DNA from: Pyrrhoderma lamaoense
Lineage: Eukaryota > Basidiomycota > Agaricomycetes > Hymenochaetales > Hymenochaetaceae
Length of the DNA: 64,000 bases
Direction of reading: 5' to 3'
NCBI GenBank assembly: GCA_002794735.1
Contig: NBAZ01000016.1
Span: 310,001-374,000, forward strand
The position numbers were made by a program, and so were the translations under genes. Positions within the stretch are counted from its first letter, which is position 1. Each line of letters begins with the position of its first letter. Under the pieces are notes generated by a model. It saw only the letters and a list, made by a program, of their open reading frames with translations, did no database searches and was not told the origin of the DNA. Below are positions 58,597 to 64,000 of this stretch, piece by piece.

Positions 58597-60719
58597 CTAG
58601 CATTTTCGGGTTGGCGATTCAGAGCGCTTTAAGGAACCACTAGAGAACTGTTGACTGCTGGGTCCTGTTGCTTGTTTTCTTCGCTTTGGGATCCTTGTTT
58701 TACTGTAATTTTGGGGCATACTACGCTCAGACGTGACAGAACCTATCGTACGCATCGTTGAAGTCTTTGGCGCAGAACTCCCATCTAATCTACTAGGTGT
58801 GAATGATGTGCTTGCAGCTGTATTATCCACTACAGGGACTACCGATTTTGAGGTGGATCTAGACGCCGCATTCAAGTTTCGCCTGGGTACGGGTATTGCC
58901 GAGGGGAACACTTTAAGTACCGACACAGGTCTTAGTCCACGAAGGCGAGCGGTTAATGCTGTTGATTGCGGAATATGGCTAGGTATTGCGCTAGATCTTG
59001 GTAATGCATTCCTAATCGTCTGGGGTGGATATGTACTAGAACTAGGTGCTATATCTTGACTACTTGTACTTGATTGAGAAGATGGTCGCTGAGAGGTTAC
59101 GTATGTAGGCCTGACTATCCCTACTTTTGTCCTACTATGTAAACTATTTGAAGGTCTAGGGATAAAACTCATGTGTTTTACACGTGCCACTGATCCATTT
59201 GCTTTGGAATCTGCTTTCCTCTGGGCTCCTTGGAGAGATTCAAGCTCTTTTACCCCCCTTTGGATCCACTATACCATACACGGGCTTAGAACACGTACCT
59301 ACAAATATTGGATAGACTTACTGGATGTCTGAAAGCTTTTTTTGCAGTAAATCTCTCCTTTGGATCAGTACTCAACATCCCCTTCAACCATTCTTTACCT
59401 GATCTATACATTCAATATGGTGTATCAAAATTGGAGAACGGGCTAGAAAATGGACTGACATTCGGGAGAAAGATTCGGGAGCGCGTCAATTTCTCTGAAG
59501 AAGTCCCTACTCGTTAGTTCCTTGTACTGGTTAATTACATCATCGTCGTCCATTATATTCATACCAATACGAAACAGATCTCTGCGACAAATCATCCCCA
59601 ATGCGACAATACTGAAAAAACACTTATCAATCTCAACGTATCTGTTGATAGAGTATACAATGATTGACCAACCCCAGTGCCCAAATATCGGATTCTTTGT
59701 TACCACGTGTCATCGCCATCTTGTGAGGGCGAGCCTCAGATTCATCAATAGATAACAAACCTCTTGAATGTAGAATATAACGAAGCAATTCAGGCGACAT
59801 GTAAGCCATTGTCCCTGATATAGATCGGGGCTGTTCTTCATCATCAGTTATTTTAAACAAGCTATCTCAATCAACTTAGTAAGTTCTTTAATGTTCATCG
59901 AAACTCCGAGTAGTATTTGTACTGACAATCCATAGTCAATTATTTTTGTACGCCCAAAACAATCTTGCAATAAGTTTTCTGGCCTATTGTATAGTTTTGG
60001 GTTAATTGTTCGTGAGCAATCCTGGTCCTTTTATTCAGAAATGAACATAATCACCTCAAGTCTCGATGAATCATATTATTATTGTGTATGGAAACGAGGC
60101 CACGCAATATGTCTCTGACCAGTACCGTTAAGGCGGATTTCAAATACATAAGTATAGGAAACATACATCATGATTTTATGAGATCTCCTTCTCGATACTT
60201 TTGCCTTTATCGACGATTTGAGCCAAATTCCCGCCACCCAGATATTCACAAACAATACAAAGGTACGTTTATCTCCTATATCCAGTGAAAACTTACCATA
60301 ATATCGTAGCTATGGGTTTTTGACGTATCAGTGTTGTGTATTTAGGTCGAAGTATGAGTAGCTAGACATACAAGATTCGAATTTTCAGGAAGATGGTTGA
60401 GAGCCACCAACTCCCCTGTATGGCGTGCATAATTGCAACTACCTTACTGTCGTCTTCTAAGCACAAATCTATCTTTTTGATGGCAATAGTTTTTTTGCCT
60501 ACATTTTTCCATTTTTCGTTATGCGTATCCTTTAGACGTGCTTTCTATTAAGAATAAGGTAGCATATCAACCATTCAATCTTTTTGTAGAGTGCTTATCT
60601 TTAGGACTAACCAGTATTTCTGCATATGTACCAGTACCTATAGGTTCTCTTTCAGCGAGGAAATCCTCGATAGGCTGAGTAAAATTGGATCCCTCTTGGG
60701 GACGCTGGTTATGAAGCAT
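58597..60719 (-). CDS. Protein kinase E of the local family
   Basis: Start ATG 60719 (MLHNQRPQEGSNFTQPIEDF). Motifs: REPIGTGTYAEIL, KTIAIKKIDL, ELVALNHLPENSNL, CIVCEYLGGGNLAQIV, LVRDILRGLVSIHNNNMIHR, HRDL-R-PENLL (Arg for the catalytic-loop Lys), KIIDYGL (DYG), SGTMAYMSPELL, NKESDIWALG, IVALGMICRRDL, then GKEWLKGMLSTDPKERFTAK and RHP. The tail is W-IQRGVKELESLQGAQRK followed by about 200 Ser/Thr/Pro/Arg-rich residues, ending SGSLKRSESPTRKC. One extra G is needed in the GGGG near 60415 to keep the alpha-C exon in frame. Replacement of the HRDxK lysine by Arg often lowers activity but is not always inactivating. It is closest to kinase F, with which it shares the tail start (WIQR) and the ending (KR-S/T-ESPTR). 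Confidence 0.7.
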
Positions 60720-62207
60720 TGGACTATTACGCTATGTATTGAGTGATCGCTTAACATTCCTATTTTTATATGATTGAGTTTTCCTTTGATGTCCTTCTTT
60801 TGGCAAACTAGACTTATGGAAATTTTCATCTTCATGGTATATAATCTATTGCGTATTACTCAGCTGAACGTCTACAAACTAAGAAGTAAATAAAGTACCA
60901 ATATACATTAACTCTTGTTGCAAAGTACCGACGAACAATGGAAGCTCCACCAAAAGATGAAAATTTTCCTGTTAGTGCGACACAGAAGTGAGTAGTTATC
61001 ACATTGTTTCATAGTCAGTTGATAAGCGCACTAGAAACAAGTTACGCCGACTTTGTGAGCTCTATTGCTATGAACTAAGCTATGGGTATACACACGGCGA
61101 TCCCAGAGTGCACAAACTCGAAAGTAGAGTAGTATAAATCATAATCATATGAGATAGATAAGCTCTACTACGCATAAATAGTATAAGGGATATAGGTTTA
61201 TTAACACCTTTGCAGTGGATAGGAGCATGAACATGCATTGCATAGATAGAAAGATACAAACGCATATTTTGTGACTCTCTTGGTCTTCGATCAATCAATT
61301 AATGGTCACTATAAGACATCTTATGTACTGCTGATACTAGTAAAAATGCATTTGAAAAGTAGATAAGCCGGTCTTCAGGGAAAACCCCCTTCTCGAAGTT
61401 CTGATTGTGCATAGTTATTTAATTGTATATAGTGATGTTTGCAGCAGGCTACGACGTTCCAGGGGTTTTTTGAAACTCTAGATTGAAAGCTTAAAGTGTT
61501 CAAGCTTAATAGCATGTATAGATTAGCACGACGAAGTTATGTGACACATCTTGACTTTGCTTTAACTACAAGATGTAGGTTGAGCCACGTAACGTATACT
61601 ATGCCTGAGTCTCTATTACTATAGTGAGGTAAGTTACAAGCATTAAATTAGAGACAACTTAAAAATCAAAATATTCAACGGATTAACGGAGAATACTAAC
61701 AATGTCTACAAAAAAGGAGTCCAAGTCATTTCCTATAGATGCTGAAGATTCTCTTTTTATAGTCGTTAGTGTACATGCATACGAGCTCACACAGCTTAAA
61801 CTTAGACTGAGTGTGTAAGCTGTGGTTGCCTGAACCGGCTACGTTGTAAAGGATGGATGAATGTGACTTCGCAACTTAGCTCATCCTAATCATATCGAAA
61901 CGTCATGTAAATCAGAAGAAACTATCGCGTGAGGTCTATTTATCAAATAGGGTTTCTCCAGTACTATTCTATTGAAGGTTGTAGTATATTTTCAATAGCC
62001 TTTGTAATAGGTGTTCTTTCTGTAAACCAATGAGTACTAGTAAATCTGTGAGATAACAATTTATTTTATGTAGTATATTGAAGATTCAGAGGAAGGAGTA
62101 ACTTTGATTGTTATAATTGACTCAATTTTTAGTAATGCTACTAGTTTACTCATATATCCAAACTTGATCCACATAATCCTTGCATCACATGATATTAGTC
62201 GGCAACT
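60720..62207. other. Spacer between kinases E and F
   Basis: Contains two possible isolated first exons on the plus strand: ATG 60939 (MEAPPKDENFPVSATQK then GTGAGT) and ATG 61701 (MSTKKESKSFPIDAEDSLFI then GTCGTT). Neither leads into a recognisable gene. Confidence 0.3.
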
Positions 62208-64000
62208 TCATTTGTTTTGTCGAGTCGGAGACTCAGTGCGCTTTGAGGAACCACTAGCGACATGTCGACCGCCTAGACTATCCGCTGTTGTCCGTCTCTT
62301 TGTGGTGGCCCCTGCTGCTGTTAATTGTTTTCTAAGAGAATTCTCCGCTGTTTCTTGTTTTTTAGCAGGACCCTCTGCTGTTGCTTTTCTAGTGATACTC
62401 CTCGAATCCCTTGCATTACTCTGATTTCGAGCTATAGGCTGCTTAGACGCAACAGAACCTGTCACACCCTTTGTTGGCGTTTCAGGCCTAGGCTCTTTAG
62501 GTCGTTTGGTAAGTGTGGAGGATGCGCTTGCAGATGTAACAGCCGACGTAGGGGTTACCGATTTCGAGGTGGATCTCGACGTGGCGTTTGTAAATCGTTT
62601 GAGTACGGATGTCGTCAATGAGTTCCCCCTAGGAGCGGTCACAGCTTTTGATTCAATTGGCTGTGGACTATTTTGCGCAGTTGATTTTGGGGCAAGATTG
62701 GATCCTACGGTAGAGCTTGGTGATACTGTCTTCTTTGGCGTTTGAGGTGAACGTGTCTCGGAGCTAGGTGCCGTCACTTGTCTAGCTCTACTTGATTGAG
62801 GATTTTCTTGCTGAGGAGGGGAGGTTACTTGTGTAGGCCCAGCCAACCCTACTTTTGCCTTACTCTGTGGAACAGGTGTAGGGATGGAACCTGTGGGCTT
62901 TGCAAGTCCCAGCGATCTATCTGCTCCAGGTTTTGCCTCACTTTGAGCCGCTTGGAGGGATCTACGTTTCTGCACGAACCTTTGGATCCACTGTTTCATC
63001 AATAGACTCAGTACACCATGTCGCCCACAAATATCAGTTAGACTTACTGGATCCTCAAAAGCTTCCACTGCAGTAAATCTCTCCTTTGGATCATTTTTCA
63101 ACAAACCCTTTAACCACTCTTTACCTAAGGTATATGCATGTCAAGTGTGGTCGATCAACGATATAGATTATTGCACTCACATTCTAAAGTCACATTTGGG
63201 AGTGTGTCGATTTTGTTGTAAAGGCTCATACTCATCATGTCTTTGTACTGGCTCACTAAGCCACTTGTAGTTTTTTTGACATCAAATACGTCTTTTCCCG
63301 TAATCAGCTCCAACGCGACAATGCTAAGGAAAACTATGTAGTTAAAAATATGAGCTGATATAGTCTACAATGTTTAACAAACCCTAGTGCCCAAATATCA
63401 GATTCTTTGTTACCATATGACATCGCCATCCCATTGATCTTGTCAGCTGATAGCAATTCATTTGAATACAGAAGCTGTAGAGTCAATTCAGGCGAAAGAT
63501 ACTTCGGTGTCCCCGACATAGTCCGGGGCTGACTCAAAGCGTCAGTAATTTTGAACAAACTAAATTGCTCAACCGGATCAGTTCTTCAAAGTCTGTTTAA
63601 GCTAATAGCAACACTGGTGCTTACTATCCATAGTCAATGATCTTTGTACGCCCATTTTGATCTTTCATCATATTCTCTCGCCTAGATAATAGTTTCAGAT
63701 TAATCAGCTGGTATATATGTTCTGACTTCTAAATTCAAAAAAACAAGTTACTTTATGTCCCGATGAATAAGATCATCGTTGTGCAAATAAATGAGGCCAC
63801 GCAATACATCTCTGTCCAGTATTGATAAGACAACTTTCAGATATATACACAAGAAACATACACCACAATTTTGCAAAGGTCCTCCTCTCCGAAACCCTTG
63901 CTACCTCTTGAAATTTCATATAGGTCTCCCCATTCAGATATTCACAAACAATACAAAAATAATACTTGCCCCCTACATTCATCATAAATTTACCATGATA
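62208..64000 (-). CDS. Protein kinase F of the local family (5' end outside window)
   Basis: The window cuts the N-lobe. Visible from the right edge: YYFCIVCEYLNGETYMKFQE, LSILDRDVLRGLIYLHNDD, LIHRDIK (complete HRD), then R-EN in place of PEN, MMKDQNGRTKIIDYG (DYG), SGTPKYLSPELTLQLLYS, NKESDIWALG, IDTLPNVTLE, GKEWLKGLLKNDPKERFTAV and FEDP. The tail begins W-IQRFVQKRRSLQAAQSEA and runs about 260 residues. It is rich in Ser, Thr, Pro and Lys/Arg with SRSTSKSVTPTS and KRPKEPRPETPTK, and ends SGSSKRTESPTRQNK. The tail is a single continuous frame. No frame problem is seen in the visible part. Substrate unknown; the basic disordered tail could bind nucleic acid or a partner. Confidence 0.7.

Noticed and set aside
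1..60719. Programmed ribosomal frameshifting as an explanation of the many frame changes
   Set aside because: The sites lack a common slippery heptamer or downstream structure, occur in unrelated housekeeping genes and always need one added G/C. Sequence error fits better.
4362..64000. Spore-killer or NLR-type system because of the kinase array
   Set aside because: No NACHT, repeat or nuclease domain and no Spok-like architecture was seen. The conflict idea is left as a hypothesis only.
1..64000. tRNA, rRNA, CRISPR or retrotransposon ORFs
   Set aside because: No A/B-box pair with a cloverleaf, no rRNA-like blocks, no regularly spaced repeats, and no reverse transcriptase or integrase motifs were found by eye.

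Overview
The window reads as nuclear DNA of a filamentous fungus, most likely a basidiomycete. Protein genes carry many short GT-AG introns (about 50-70 nt). Both strands are used, there are no operons, and the housekeeping proteins (KIN17, PP4 catalytic subunit, mitochondrial glycerol-3-phosphate dehydrogenase, a BBC1/AIM3-type actin-patch protein, EBP2) look basidiomycete-like. No rRNA, tRNA or CRISPR array was recognised.

Layout: 1-436 is the 3' part of EBP2 (+). 1.26-3.23 kb is a multi-CCCH zinc-finger gene (-). 4.35-10.85 kb is the left arm of a large inverted duplication holding two protein-kinase genes (A and B, -) and a broken small gene (+). 11.06-12.02 kb is a TRIR/C19orf43-like gene (+). 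13.7-24.4 kb is the BBC1/AIM3-like locus (-). 26.56 kb is a kinase-tail fragment, and 28.42-30.39 kb is kinase C (+). 30.66-31.98 kb is PP4c (-), 32.99-35.72 kb is GUT2-like (-), and 37.02-38.24 kb is a SAM methyltransferase (-). 38.57-38.99 kb is a short terminal-inverted-repeat element. 39.21-41.63 kb is kinase D (-). About 42.65-43.42 kb is a membrane protein (+), 43.57-44.25 kb a small secreted/anchored protein (-), and 46.55-47.64 kb a larger secreted protein (+). 48.04-53.60 kb is the right arm of the inverted duplication (small gene -, kinases B' and A' +). 55.33-56.11 kb is an unknown basic protein (+), 56.44-58.11 kb is KIN17 (-), and 58.60-60.72 kb and 62.21->64 kb are kinases E and F (-, F cut by the window end).

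Two themes stand out. First, single-copy housekeeping genes alternate with a local family of at least eight protein-kinase-like genes. These share a catalytic domain followed by a Ser/Thr/Lys/Arg-rich tail, and several have altered catalytic motifs (HAD, HLD/RLD, DYG, KREN, LRPEN, VVFSLG). Two members plus a small divergent gene lie in inverted copies about 37 kb apart. Second, in nearly every housekeeping gene the conserved frame is interrupted at points where one extra G or C in a short G/C run restores it. That pattern looks like systematic base loss in the sequence, so frameshifts here should not be taken as proof of pseudogenes. Splice joins were made by eye, and exon limits are best guesses.
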